A stretch of 64,000 nt of DNA, from NCBI GenBank assembly GCA_026122225.1, contig JANEZZ010002197.1, positions 558,001 to 622,000 on the forward strand. Reading direction: 5' to 3'. The stretch comes from Heloderma charlesbogerti. Its lineage: Eukaryota > Chordata > Lepidosauria > Squamata > Helodermatidae. The notes beneath the pieces were generated by a model. It was not told the origin of the DNA, ran no database searches, and saw only the letters and a list, made by a program, of their open reading frames with translations. The position numbers were made by a program, and so were the translations under genes. Position 1 is the first letter of the stretch; each line of letters begins with the position of its first letter. Shown here piece by piece: positions 55,401-63,540 of the stretch.

Positions 55401-56620
55401 AGAGAAAGTGAGAGAATAGGGGTTGGCAGAGAGAGGAGAGGGTGGCAGAAAGAGAGAGGAAAGGGGTTAGCAGAAAGAGAAAGGGAGAGAAAAGGGCTTG
55501 GCAGGGAGAGAGAGAAGAGAGGGTGACTGAAAGAGAACGAGAGAGAGCAAGAAGGGATTAGCAGAAAGAGGGGGAGAGAAAAGGGGTTGGCAGAGAGAGA
55601 GAAGAGAGGGTAGCAGAAAAGGAGAGAGAGAGAGGAAAGGGGTTGGCAGAGAGAGAGAGAGAGAAGTAGCCCAATCAACTTTTGCGTCAGGCCCCTCTAG
55701 CCCTGTTCACCACTGGCATGTGGCCCCCACAGATTGCCCATGAGGCAATGCAGCCCTCAACAGACAAAAGATTCTCCACCCCTCCTTTACTGGAAGGAGG
55801 TTCCAGACCTTTGGAGCAGCCACAGTAAAAGCCCCATGCCAGGGGTGCTGAACCTCAGGCCCAGGGCCCTCCTGGGGTCCCAGTGTGGCCCTCCGGGTTC
55901 CCCCCTTCCCCTGGCCCCACTTCCTTCCCCCTAACCACCAATCATTTCATGGTTTCCGAGCTTTTGTGTCCCCCCTCCCCAATTCTAAAAGGTTGAAGTG
56001 CCTCTCCTAAGGCTGAGTTAGTGGCGGTAAGAGCTGTAAGCTACAGTATGTGCTGGTATTATTGCCCCCGCTTCTTTTGCCTTTGACCAGGTTGCGGATG
56101 GCAGGTTTATCAACTGCCATCGTGACAATAGCCAAATGGAGACTCCATGTCCACAGGCAGGATACCTCCATGTATTGGATGCTGTGGACAAACAGGGGAG
56201 GGCTGTTGCTTTCAGGCTGTTCTTCCGAGCACCCATCATCAGGTTTGTTCTTGACCCAATGCAGCAGATTTAAGCAAAGCTCTTGTCAGTGAAGCAGATC
56301 ATCATTAAATACACCTCAGTGCACCAGAGTGTTCTCCAACAAATTCCAAAGCATTTCAAAGAAAGCTGCAGGATCTGCTGGGTGAGGCATTTACTGAGGC
56401 ATTCAGTATCTCTGGCTCTTTTTAAGCGGCCACAATGACCGTTGTGTATCTCATCTCTCAGCAAATGTTTTCTTTCTTTCTCTGGCAGCCGGATGCTCTG
56501 CTGCTTAAGGGTCAGGAGCAGCAGCTGTCCAATCGCAGCATTGTATCTCTCTCTGATTCACACACGGAGTTCTTTGATGCCTGTGAGGTCTTCCTGTCAG
56601 CCAGTTCATCTGAGAACGAG
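40321..56620 (+). CDS. OSBPL7: OSBPL7, oxysterol-binding protein-related protein 7 (5' part)
   Basis: Twelve coding exons join into 1371 nt (457 codons): 40321-40419, 41547-41669, 43100-43153, 43343-43456, 45373-45495, 48238-48364, 50261-50364, 50619-50711, 51835-51964, 52573-52721, 54361-54483 and 56489-56620. All introns are GT-AG. ORP7 is a lipid-transfer/sensor protein of the ORP3/6/7 subgroup at ER-plasma membrane contacts. A PH domain spans about residues 55-150 ([39 protein letters not shown] Trp in FNNWVAKL). A FFAT motif EFFDACE at about residues 440-446 predicts VAP binding on the ER. The C-terminal sterol-binding ORD with its EQVSHHPP signature lies beyond the window. The start is supported by phase and alignment. 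The neighbour MRPL10 and the orientation match the human locus. Confidence 0.95.
40931..41066. mobile_element. Hairpin MITE of the ggtgtcctccagatg type
   Basis: Left arm ccagccttcccaacctggtg, right arm acatctggagagcagcaggt, core actgcagctcctgtcatcc. Confidence 0.75.
41121..41446. mobile_element. DNA-transposon-like element, CTAGGGATG termini
   Basis: CTAGGGATG and its exact complement CATCCCTAG bound 326 bp, with CCACAA directly repeated outside (41115-41120, 41447-41452). The interior has a poly(A/T) stretch. The edges resemble those at 61387 and 61407. Confidence 0.65.
41547..41669 (+). CDS. OSBPL7: OSBPL7 coding exon 2 (PH domain start)
   Basis: 123 nt, acceptor gtttttag, donor CACAAG|gtgaga. 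It encodes SWEVVDEL and [17 protein letters not shown]. Confidence 0.97.
42185..42335 (+). mobile_element. MIR/CORE-type SINE, ancient
   Basis: cctggttcaaatttc (B box), aacttgctgtgtggccttcg and caatatggggtcatggggat with aataac follow the MIR pattern. Confidence 0.6.
42364..42680 (+). repeat. Dispersed repeat family R1, copy 3
   Basis: It starts cttatgtagccaaaatggca and contains acaagagggaggtatcagca and gaggactgagca, as at 9027 and 29934. Confidence 0.6.
42783..42895. mobile_element. Hairpin MITE of the ggtgccc type
   Basis: ggtgccctccagatgtgttg, then the core actacaactcccagcatgcc with its complement near 42865-42890. The right arm is incomplete. Confidence 0.7.
43100..43153 (+). CDS. OSBPL7: OSBPL7 coding exon 3 (PH domain)
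   Basis: 54 nt encoding [18 protein letters not shown], acceptor ttcgtaaag, donor GAT|gtgagt. Confidence 0.97.
43343..43456 (+). CDS. OSBPL7: OSBPL7 coding exon 4 (PH domain)
   Basis: 114 nt encoding [19 protein letters not shown] and [12 protein letters not shown], acceptor cctcctag, donor CTCAAG|gtagtg. Confidence 0.97.
43457..44934. other. OSBPL7 intron, no repeat or gene recognised
   Basis: The open frames at 43394-43968 and 44073-44780 are overlapping and unmatched. A direct repeat of catgcaggat / catgtgcaggatttagct lies at 44100-44165. Confidence 0.4.
44947..45256. mobile_element. Long hairpin element with 12-bp direct repeats
   Basis: Arms at 44991-45105 and 45151-45256 are inverted and roughly 85% complementary by eye. 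The whole is flanked by attcactgctcc at 44935-44946 and 45257-45268. It lies about 110 bp before OSBPL7 coding exon 5. Confidence 0.75.
45373..45495 (+). CDS. OSBPL7: OSBPL7 coding exon 5 (PH domain end)
   Basis: 123 nt encoding [19 protein letters not shown], then a linker rich in Ser, Gly and Gln. Acceptor cattctag, donor GCGCAG|gtgagt. Confidence 0.96.
45740..46450. repeat. AT-rich tandem repeat (accagtataattta units) split by a SINE
   Basis: Irregular units of ataccagtataattta type run on both sides of a Sauria SINE at 45826-46078. Between 46140 and 46330 the array degrades to aatacttaat-type units. Confidence 0.85.
45826..46078 (-). mobile_element. Sauria-type SINE
   Basis: Reversed copy: tttatatcccgcc first, then caaccctgtgaggtgggttg, then the reversed head ending acacattggctcttt. 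It is inserted in the AT-rich array. Confidence 0.88.
46640..47275 (+). mobile_element. LINE 3' end (L2/CR1 group)
   Basis: Plus-strand remnants read [13 protein letters not shown] and [18 protein letters not shown], followed by a 3' UTR with tatgccgccctgagatccta and a TAAA tail. Confidence 0.75.
48238..48364 (+). CDS. OSBPL7: OSBPL7 coding exon 6
   Basis: 127 nt with acceptor cattcttgcag. It encodes [19 protein letters not shown] and ends in phase 1 at GCAG|gtaaga. Confidence 0.94.
48471..48498. repeat. (CTAT)n microsatellite
   Basis: About seven units, joined to the tail of the reversed L2 end that follows. Confidence 0.9.
48499..48915 (-). mobile_element. L2-type LINE 3' end
   Basis: Reversed 3' UTR (gtagccgaagctctctgggc), then minus-strand C-terminal coding ([20 protein letters not shown]). 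Confidence 0.85.
49658..49790 (-). mobile_element. 5S rRNA-derived SINE with Sauria/BovB-like tail
   Basis: Reversed: an (AAAT)n and tgcacttatatcctactttt tail first, then a 5S-like part (ccaggtggtctcccctccaa, ctgcttagcttcagc). It resembles the known 5S-Sauria type. Confidence 0.7.
49926..50052. mobile_element. Hairpin MITE of the ggtgccc type, diverged
   Basis: gaactacaactcccacagtc in the core and catctggagggcacccggct at the right arm. Confidence 0.65.
50261..50364 (+). CDS. OSBPL7: OSBPL7 coding exon 7
   Basis: 104 nt encoding [20 protein letters not shown] and [11 protein letters not shown], a predicted coiled-coil helix conserved in ORP3/6/7. Acceptor tttccacccag. Confidence 0.96.
50619..50711 (+). 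CDS. OSBPL7: OSBPL7 coding exon 8
   Basis: 93 nt, phase 0, encoding [19 protein letters not shown] and KDDTIGR. Acceptor ttttacag, donor AGG|gtgagc. Confidence 0.96.
50778..50970 (-). mobile_element. CR1 LINE 3' UTR
   Basis: Reversed CR1 end beginning gaacataagaagagccctgc and containing cacacagtggccaaccagct. Confidence 0.85.
51125..51752 (-). mobile_element. CR1 LINE 3' end with ORF2 C terminus
   Basis: Minus frame 51327-51752 encodes the CR1 C terminus ([43 protein letters not shown]). A 3' UTR runs to gaacataagaagagccctgc at 51125. It ends about 80 bp before OSBPL7 exon 9. Confidence 0.92.
51835..51964 (+). CDS. OSBPL7: OSBPL7 coding exon 9 (tandem acceptor)
   Basis: 130 nt encoding [17 protein letters not shown] and [11 protein letters not shown]. 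The acceptor cctagcag is a NAGNAG type; using the first AG would insert one Gln. Confidence 0.95.
52573..52721 (+). CDS. OSBPL7: OSBPL7 coding exon 10
   Basis: 149 nt encoding [20 protein letters not shown] and a Gly-rich end ([13 protein letters not shown]). Acceptor cctttgccag, donor GTTGGG|gtaagg. Confidence 0.93.
53040..53195 (-). mobile_element. CR1 LINE 3' UTR, diverged
   Basis: Reversed fragment: gaatgtaagcagagccctgc, cagcattctgttcccacagt, ttcccagcaactggt. Confidence 0.75.
53215..53830 (-). mobile_element. Possible LTR, minus orientation
   Basis: On the minus strand there is a polyadenylation-like gcaaataaatatc near 53400 and a compositionally distinct body. Ends were not defined. 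Confidence 0.35.
53838..54360 (+). mobile_element. Solo LTR-like element 2, abutting OSBPL7 exon 11
   Basis: It begins TGTCAGGATTGACTCTGAGC, similar to 12479 (TGTCAGGGTGGACACTGAGC). It contains an acidic frame with SSSDTEEEQ and an R/U5-like end (attaaaggcctgagactaaa). Its 3' edge runs to the exon acceptor. Confidence 0.55.
54361..54483 (+). CDS. OSBPL7: OSBPL7 coding exon 11
   Basis: 123 nt ending [10 protein letters not shown]|gtgagc. The conserved core is [17 protein letters not shown]. The first 15 or so codons are poorly conserved, and the acceptor gactgcatcag adjoins, or lies in, an LTR element. Confidence 0.88.
54640..54905 (-). mobile_element. MIR/CORE-type SINE
   Basis: Reversed: caacgaccctgtaaggtaag, cccataatgcaaatgggaga, ttcaaacccgggact and a tRNA-like end near 54890. 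Confidence 0.65.
55235..55670. repeat. Polypurine minisatellite
   Basis: About 430 bases of nearly pure purine, in diverged units containing ggggttggcagagagag and gcagaaagagaaagggagag. The long frames on both strands (for example 55070-55678) are artefacts of the repeat. Confidence 0.92.
56489..56620 (+). CDS. OSBPL7: OSBPL7 coding exon 12 (FFAT motif)
   Basis: 132 nt encoding [20 protein letters not shown] and [15 protein letters not shown] matches the FFAT consensus EFFDAxE. Acceptor tttctctggcag, donor GAACGAG|gttagt. Confidence 0.97.
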
Positions 56621-56994
56621 GTTAGTGGATGTGGTCATTAAAAGGCTCCGCCGCAGGGAGAGAGTCTTTTGGAGAGGTTCCTTGCCCGGTACTTGCGTGC
56701 TTCCCTTCTCTGTTGGGAGAGACTCCTCTGTTGTGAGTAGGTGTGTAGAGGAACCGGGACTTACAGGGTCGAACCGCTGGGACTTCCTGATTAGCAGGGA
56801 CAATGATGTCATCTAAGGATGTATGAATTGTGTAAAATCCACTCCGCCTGTGTTTCGCAGATTGTTAGGTGCCCTTTGTTCCATCAACTGTTCACAGAGG
56901 GGTTCGATTTTTTCCCCCGTAACACATGAAAATTACACAAATAATTCCTTAAGGGGGTTCGTAACAATGTACATAATTTACCTTAGTATGTAGT

Positions 56995-59900
56995 ATTTAT
57001 TATTATTATTATTTACAATATTTATATACTGCTCCTCATCAGAAGATTTCGGAGCGGTGAACAACGTAAGAATAAAACAATGGTTAAAAGAGTTTAAAAA
57101 GTTAAAACATTTTTAAAAAGACAAATCCCAGCGAAATGGAATTCAACAACCCACGGCTGGTCATGAAAGGAAGGCCTCTTGAGAGAACAACATCTACAGG
57201 AGGCGCCGGAAAGAACACAATGTTGGCGCCTGCCTGACCTCTAAAGGCAGGGAATTCTACAGGAAGGGGGCCACCACGCTGAAGGCTCTTCTCCTGGTGG
57301 ACTTCAACCAGGCCATAGGTCCATGTGGAACTACCAGGAACATGCCCTCTGATGACCTCAGTGACCGGGCAGGTTGGTAGGGAAGGAGGCGCTCTTTCAG
57401 GTATCCTGGTCCCAAGTTGTTTAGGGCTTTGTACACTAGTACTAATACCGTAAACCTGGCCCGGTAGTGAATAGGCAGCCAGTGCAGTTCCCTCAGCAAA
57501 GGAGTTACACGCTGAAAAGGGGCAGCTCCCAACAATAGCCGAGCTGCTGCATTCTGCACTAGCTCCAGCTTCCGGGCCAGCCTTATGGGCAGCCCCACAT
57601 ACAGCGCGTTGCAGTAATCCAGTCTTGAGGTTACTAATGCCTGTACCACTGTGGTCAAGCTATCCCTGTCCAGGAGAGGCTGTAGCTGGCGAACCAGCCG
57701 AAGCTGGTAAAAGGCACTCCGAGCCGCCACGACCACTTGGGCCTCCAGTGACAATGATGGATCTAGGAGTACCCCCAGACTACGGACCTGATCTTTCAGA
57801 GGGAGTGCAACCCCATCCAGAACAGGCAATGAGCCTATCTCCCGGACCCGGGAACCACTCACCCACAGGGCTTCCATCTTGCCAGGATTCAGCTTCAGTT
57901 TATTGGCCCTCATCCAGCCCATCATTGAGTCTAGGCACTAATTCAGGACTTGCACAGCCTCTCCTGATTCAGATGTCACAGGGAGATAGAGCTGCATGTC
58001 ATCAGCATACTGATGGCATTTAGCTCCAAATCCCCTAATGACCGCTCCCAGCGGCTTCATATAGATGTTAAACAACATTGGGGACAGGATGGTACCCTGC
58101 AGCACCCCATAGCTCAGTTGCCAAGGGGCCAAGGAATAGTCACCCAATGTTACTCTCTGAAATCGGCCCCATAGGTAGGACCGGAACCACTGTAGCACAG
58201 TGCCTCCAATACCCATCCCACGGAGTCGATCCAGGAGGATATCATGGTCAATGGTATCAAAAGCCAATGAGAGATCGAGCAGAATTAACAGGGTTGCACT
58301 CCCCCTGTCCCTCTCTCGATGAAGGTCATCCATCAGGGCGACCAAGGCTGATTCAGTCCCATAACCAGAACGAAACCCAGACTGAAATGGGTCTAGATAA
58401 TCAGTATCCTTCAAGAGTGCCTGCAATTGGTTCACCACAACCCTCTCAAGTACCTTTCCTAGAAAAGGGGTATTTGTGACTGGGCAGTAGTTATCTAATA
58501 CCGTTGGGTCCAGAGTGGGCTTCTTCAGGAGTAGCCATACTACTGCCTCCTTAAGGACAGCTGGGACCGCCCCTTCCCACAGGGAAGCATTTATCACTCC
58601 CTGGACCCACCCAGTCATACCCCCTCGGCTAGCTTTTATTAGCCCGGAGGGGCAGGGATCAAGAGGGCACGTGGTCGGTCGCATTATTGCAAGCATCTTG
58701 TCCACATCATCAGGCTGGAACTGATCCCACAAAATCGGGCAGATGGTGGCATCAGACAGCTCGACTGGTACTGCACTAACAACAGCAACAAGGTCACTGC
58801 GGAGACAAGCAATTTTGTCCTCAAAGTGCGATGCAAAAAGGTCACAGGGGGTCCTCAATGGGGCCAGGGCCCCATTTACTGGGGAAGATGTTAATAACCA
58901 TCGGACCACCTGGAAGAGCTCCGCTGGACGGCTACTTGAGGAGGCAGCAAAATAAACCTTCTTTGCTGCCCGCACTGCCACACAATAGGCACGATTATGC
59001 ACTCTAGAGCATGCTCGGTCATCTTCACTTCGAGTCTTGCGCCATTTGTGCTCCAGCCGATGTCCAGCCTGTTTCATTGACTGCAGCTCCCCAGTATACC
59101 AGGGAGCAGAACGGGCTCCACAGTGCCGGAGAGGGCGCTCAGGTGCGATCATGTCGATGGCCCTCCGCATCTCACTGTTCCACAGTGAGGCTAGGGACTC
59201 GGCTGGATCACCAGCTCTCTCCACTGAAAAATCCCCAAGAGCATTCAGAAATCCATTGGATTCCATCAGTCTCCTAGGGCGGACTATCTGAATAGGCCCC
59301 CCACCCCCGCGGGAGGAGAGTAATGCCGTAAGTTCAAATCTCACCAGGAAATGGTGTGACCATGACAATGGGGTTACTTGGAGCCCCCCAATCTTCAGAC
59401 TACCCATCTTACATCTTGGAGCAAAAACCAAATCAACGATGTGCCCTGCCTCATGTGTTGGGTCACTGACATACTGAGACAGCCCCATGGTTGTCATGGA
59501 GGCCATGAAGTCCTGAGCTGGAACTCCGGAGGCAGCCTCAGCATGGAAGTTGAAGTCACCCAGAACCACCTGGGTTCCTCCAACACCACACTTGCAACTG
59601 CCTCCACCAGCTCAGTCAGGGAGGATGCTAGGCAGCAGGGTGGGCAGTACACCAGCAGCATCCCCAATCTGTCTCTATGGCCCAACACTAGGTGGAACCC
59701 CTCAAGGCCCGCTCCAAGGTGAGGTGGTCTCCTGGTGATAGAGATGGAAGTTCTATGAACCACGGCAACTCCCCCCCCCCGGCCCTCCAACCTATGTTGG
59801 TGCTGCACTGAGTACCCAGGCGGGCAGAGCTGAGTCAGGTTGACTCCACCCAGCTCACCCACCCAAGTCTCAGTGATACACACCAGGTCGGCCCTCTCAT

Positions 59901-60050
59901 CCATGATTAAATCGTGCATGAGTGCGGCCTTATTGCAGACCGATCTGGCATTAAATAGCAGCACCGCAAGACAGGGGGGCTCAGTGGAAGAGCTACCAGC
60001 TACATGAGAGCTAGAGGAGGGGGTAGAAGGGGAACAGTATATAAACACCT
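56995..60050 (-). mobile_element. L2-type LINE, nearly complete ORF2 (EN and RT)
   Basis: Minus-strand order: an endonuclease N-terminal half (FNARSV, VCITETWVG; 59494-60048), its C-terminal half after a frameshift (GDFNFHAE, HIVDLVF), then the RT (DPFQSGFRSGYGT, LLDLSLAFDTIDHDILLDRL, HQYADDMQLYL) and the C-terminal domain ([23 protein letters not shown]). Visible breaks are one frameshift near 59494-59569, a TAG at 57938-57940 and a TAG just after VVAPFL at 57257. The 3' UTR ends in an (ATT)n tail at about 56998. It is dead, but young compared with the other copies here. The element is antisense to OSBPL7. Confidence 0.92.
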
Positions 60051-61160
60051 GTGGCCCATTCTACTTTGATGTCCCAACCCCCTCCTCCTAGTGTATCTCC
60101 TTCTGCCCCAAGTCACTGGAATAGTGGTGCCTCCTCCATGGGTCCCCACATTAGAGTCTCCTAGGCACATCCTTACTGCCGTAAAATACCCATACACTCT
60201 CCACAGCCACCTACCATTCAAATATACAATCAATCAGTCAACTTATACACTCCACTCATCCAACAATCACTCCCAACCAAACTAATACAGTCACAGTTTG
60301 TAATTGTGGTTGTAACCAGTTAGGACATCAGGCTTGTTACCCAACCAAATAAAGCAGAGAACAAGTAAAGTGCTATTTCCTAGCCATGTAACCATCTTCC
60401 ATTGGTTCATGCTCATTCTGTCTCACCTGGAAGGTGACAAAGCAGTTCTCCCCCGCACCCCCGGCTCTCACCCAGGGTAAGCTCCACTTCAAGCTACCAC
60501 AGGCTCCCACCCTGGGCAGAGAAGTAGTTGTGGGATATGAAGCCTCTATCCCCTGTCTCTCACCCAAGGTGGGCAACAATAACATAAAAAGAACTGCTGT
60601 TGGCAGAGGGTCCCTGCTCTCACTCAGGGACACCTCACTTCACACACATCGCTTCACACAGTACAGGCAATCAATAGATGACCAGGATGTAAGTAATCCA
60701 AACAGGAAGAGAAGATGGAAGGCACCCTCGCCCTCGTGGCAAACCGAAGGGGCTAACCAAAGGGGCACGCCCCCTTTGGTGTCGCCCCCTTTGGTGTCGC
60801 CCCCTTCGGTGTCGCCCCCTTCGGTGTCGCCCCCTTCGGTGTCGCCCCCTTCGGTGGCAGCCCGCCGGTGGCGGCTCGCCACCTCGTAGCAGGGCAGATT
60901 TTAAGTCTCCACAATGCCTGGAGATTTCAAGCCTCAAGGATAGCACTTTGCTCCGGTTGGCTGGAGAAAACTTCGGCCGGTGTTCCCACTCACTCTGCAA
61001 TCAGTGCAGGCCGACGCAAGGCAGGATACTGGGAGATGGGGAGGTTTACAGGCAGCAAGCAACCAGCCAGCTGTAAACGGTGGACAATCCTCTCCCCTCA
61101 GTTCTTTCCTCTAACCAGTCCAGCAGTCCAGAGTGGCCAGTCCTGTATGTAGGGTATTGT
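60051..61160 (-). mobile_element. Possible 5' UTR/ORF1 region of the same LINE
   Basis: CpG-rich sequence continues upstream of ORF2 with no other element boundary seen until about 61160. No ORF1 domain was recognised, so the link is inferred from position and composition. Confidence 0.4.
60766..60855. repeat. 15-bp minisatellite x6
   Basis: gtcgcccccttcggt in five contiguous units (60781-60855), the first with ttt for ttc, plus one diverged unit before. The unit length is a multiple of three, so it reads PPSVS in one direction and GGDTE in the other. Confidence 0.95.
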
Positions 61161-61403
61161 CCCCCATTCCATTTAACATTTCCCCATGTATTTACCAGTC
61201 TCAGCAGAAACTTTTGTTTAAATTTTTAATAAATTTGCGTAAATTTTCAGAAAGTTAAAAAAAGATCCGGAAGTCCACAGTCTCCGCGCGGCCTGAGGAG
61301 GTCGGTCTGCAGCGGATTCCACAGGTCAGATTCTTAGAGATCCGAGCTCATTTTAGTCCATCTCAAATTTCTCCATCATCCCTAATGTCATCTGCCACTC
61401 CCG

Positions 61404-61970
61404 CCTAGGGATGACGGAGAAATCCGCCACCGACTCCAATGAGCCCAGATTTTTTAGAATCCAGCCCCCCGGAGTCTGTGGCGGAATGGACTACTCCCCC
61501 CCCCACCCCCCAGAATTCTCCCCGGACGGACCCTACCTGCTGCCAGCCGGTCCAGGCCTGTCCACTGCCATCTGTCCACTGCCCGGACTGCCGACGCCAT
61601 TTGCATCCCTGCTCTTTTCGGTGATAGGCTACGTAAATATTTATGTAGCCTATCACGGCAAAGAGCGGGGACACAAATGGCGTAGCGGACGCCATTTGCG
61701 TCCCTGCTCTTTGCCATGATAGGCTACGTAAATATTTACATAGCCTATCACTGAAAAGAGCAGGGACGCAAATGGCGTTGGCTATGCCGGACGCCATTTG
61801 CGTCCGCAGCCTGGCAGCAGACGGAAGTCCAGCTGCGGATGGGCCCGGCCAGCAGCTCCATGGAGTCGCCACGGAGCAGACTTGCCCGAGGAGGATTCCG
61901 GGGGGAGGGATGGATCACATCCCCCCACCCCATGGACACCCAAACTGGAAAGGGGTGAGTATTTCATACA
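61404..61970. mobile_element. DNA-element-like segment with a tandem palindrome
   Basis: It starts cctagggatgacggagaaat, close to the termini of the element at 41121, and contains two 91-92-bp near-perfect palindromes (61592-61683 and 61688-61778). A separate element ends just to the left (ttctccatcatcccta, to 61387). The right end is not defined. Confidence 0.5.
61592..61778. repeat. Two tandem palindromes, about 92 and 91 bp
   Basis: Each reads gacgccatttgc, ccctgctctt, gataggctacgtaaatattt and back. The centre is the self-complementary taaatattta. A third half-arm follows at 61790-61805. Confidence 0.93.
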
Positions 61971-61984
61971 CCCCTACTCCCACC

Positions 61985-62760
61985 CCCTCTTGAATTTCCC
62001 TGTTCTGTCTCAGCATAGCAGCAATCCTCACACGAGGTGGGGTGTGGGGGTGTGGAAGGGACTTTCCCAGCACTAATAAATTGTGAGCTCTCCCTGTTTT
62101 AATGCAAAGTATTTGGGGGTGGCTTGATCTCGAATGGGCAATTGAATTTATTCATTATTTCATTTCTATACTGCCCAATAGCCGAAGCTCTCTGGGCGGT
62201 TCACAAAAATTAAAACCACAGAGCGCAGCATAAAACAATATAAAATATGAATGCTTAAGCCACAGTATAACAGTACAAGCAGAAGAAGACCTAGCAGCAA
62301 TGCAGAGATTTAAAATACAGATTTAAAACAACATAGCTAAAAGTCTTGGAAGCTAAAATGCTAAAATACTGGGAGAATAAAAAGGTCTTCACCTGACACT
62401 GAAAGGAGTACGACATAGGCGTCAGGCGAACCACTCTAGGGAGCTCATTCCACAGCCAGGGGACCACTCCAGAAAAGGCCCTCTTCCTGGTAGCCACCCA
62501 CCTCACTTCCTTTGGCAGGGGCTCCCGGAGAAGGACCCCTGAGGATGAACTTAAGGTCCAGGCAGTCACATATGGGACAGTTAGAACCTATTAGCTTTAC
62601 AAAAGACCCACTCCTGTTGGAGATGAAAACTGCTGGAACTGGTTTGTTGATATGGATCTAGGCAGCTGCCTGAATGTTTGGACTCTCCTTGGGGATGTGA
62701 CCTTGGGGGCCGTCATGATGAGTACCTGCACTTCACAGCTTACCACTGTGCCACCGGTTG
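61985..62760 (+). repeat. Dispersed repeat family R2, copy 3 (interrupted)
   Basis: Left part 61985-62148 (tcgaatgggcaattgaa), right part about 62580-62760 (ctggtttgttgatatggatc). An L2 end is inserted between. Confidence 0.6.
62149..62580 (-). mobile_element. L2-type LINE 3' end
   Basis: Reversed 3' UTR (caatagccgaagctctctgg), then minus C-terminal coding ([12 protein letters not shown]). Nested in repeat R2. Confidence 0.85.
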
Positions 62761-62861
62761 TGGGTTGCCTTTTGACCCTCTTTGAGCATAATTCTAGAAA
62801 CGTGACATATAAATAAACTCAATGATGATTATATTCAGAGCAAGTGGGTGAAACCCGGTAT

Positions 62862-63540
62862 TTATTTATCTATTTCATTTCATTTCTATACCGCCCCATA
62901 GCCACAGCTCTCCAGGCAGTTCACAAAAATTAAAACCACAGAGTGCAGCATAAAACAATATAAAATATAAACACTTAAAACCACAAAATAACAGAACAAC
63001 CAGAATAAAACCAAGCAGCAATGCAGAGATTTAAAATACAGATTTAAAACACCAGAGCTAGAAGACCAGGAAGCTAAAATGCTAAAATACTGGGAGAATA
63101 AAAAGGTCTTCACCTGACACTGAAAGGAGTACAACGTAGGTGCCAGGCGAGCCTCTCTAGGGAGCTCATTCCACAGCCAGGGGGGCCACAGCAGAAAAGT
63201 CCCTCTTCCTGGTAGCCACCTGCCTTACTTCCTTTGCCAGGGGCTTGAGGAGAAGGACCGCTGAGGATGATCTTAGGGTCCGGTCATGCACATATGGGAG
63301 GAGGCGATCCTTCAGATAACCTGGCCCCAAGCCATTTAGGGCTTTGAATATTAATACCAGCACTTTGAATCAGGCCTGGAAATGGACTGGCTGCCATTGC
63401 AGCTGGAAAAGTACGGGCATAATGTGATCTCGTTGGCCTGTCCCTGTTAACAGTCATGCTGCCCTATTTTGGACTAGCTGAAGTTTCTGGACCGTTTTCA
63501 ATTGCAGCCCCACGTATAACGCATTGTAGTAATCCTGCAG
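62862..63540 (-). mobile_element. L2-type LINE 3' end
   Basis: Same subfamily as 62149, longer: minus frame 63166-63363 encodes LVLIFKALNGLGPGYLKDRL. Confidence 0.85.

Noticed and set aside
55070..55678. A 202-aa Ser/Leu-rich frame and its Lys/Glu-rich complement
   Set aside because: It is an artefact of the polypurine tract.
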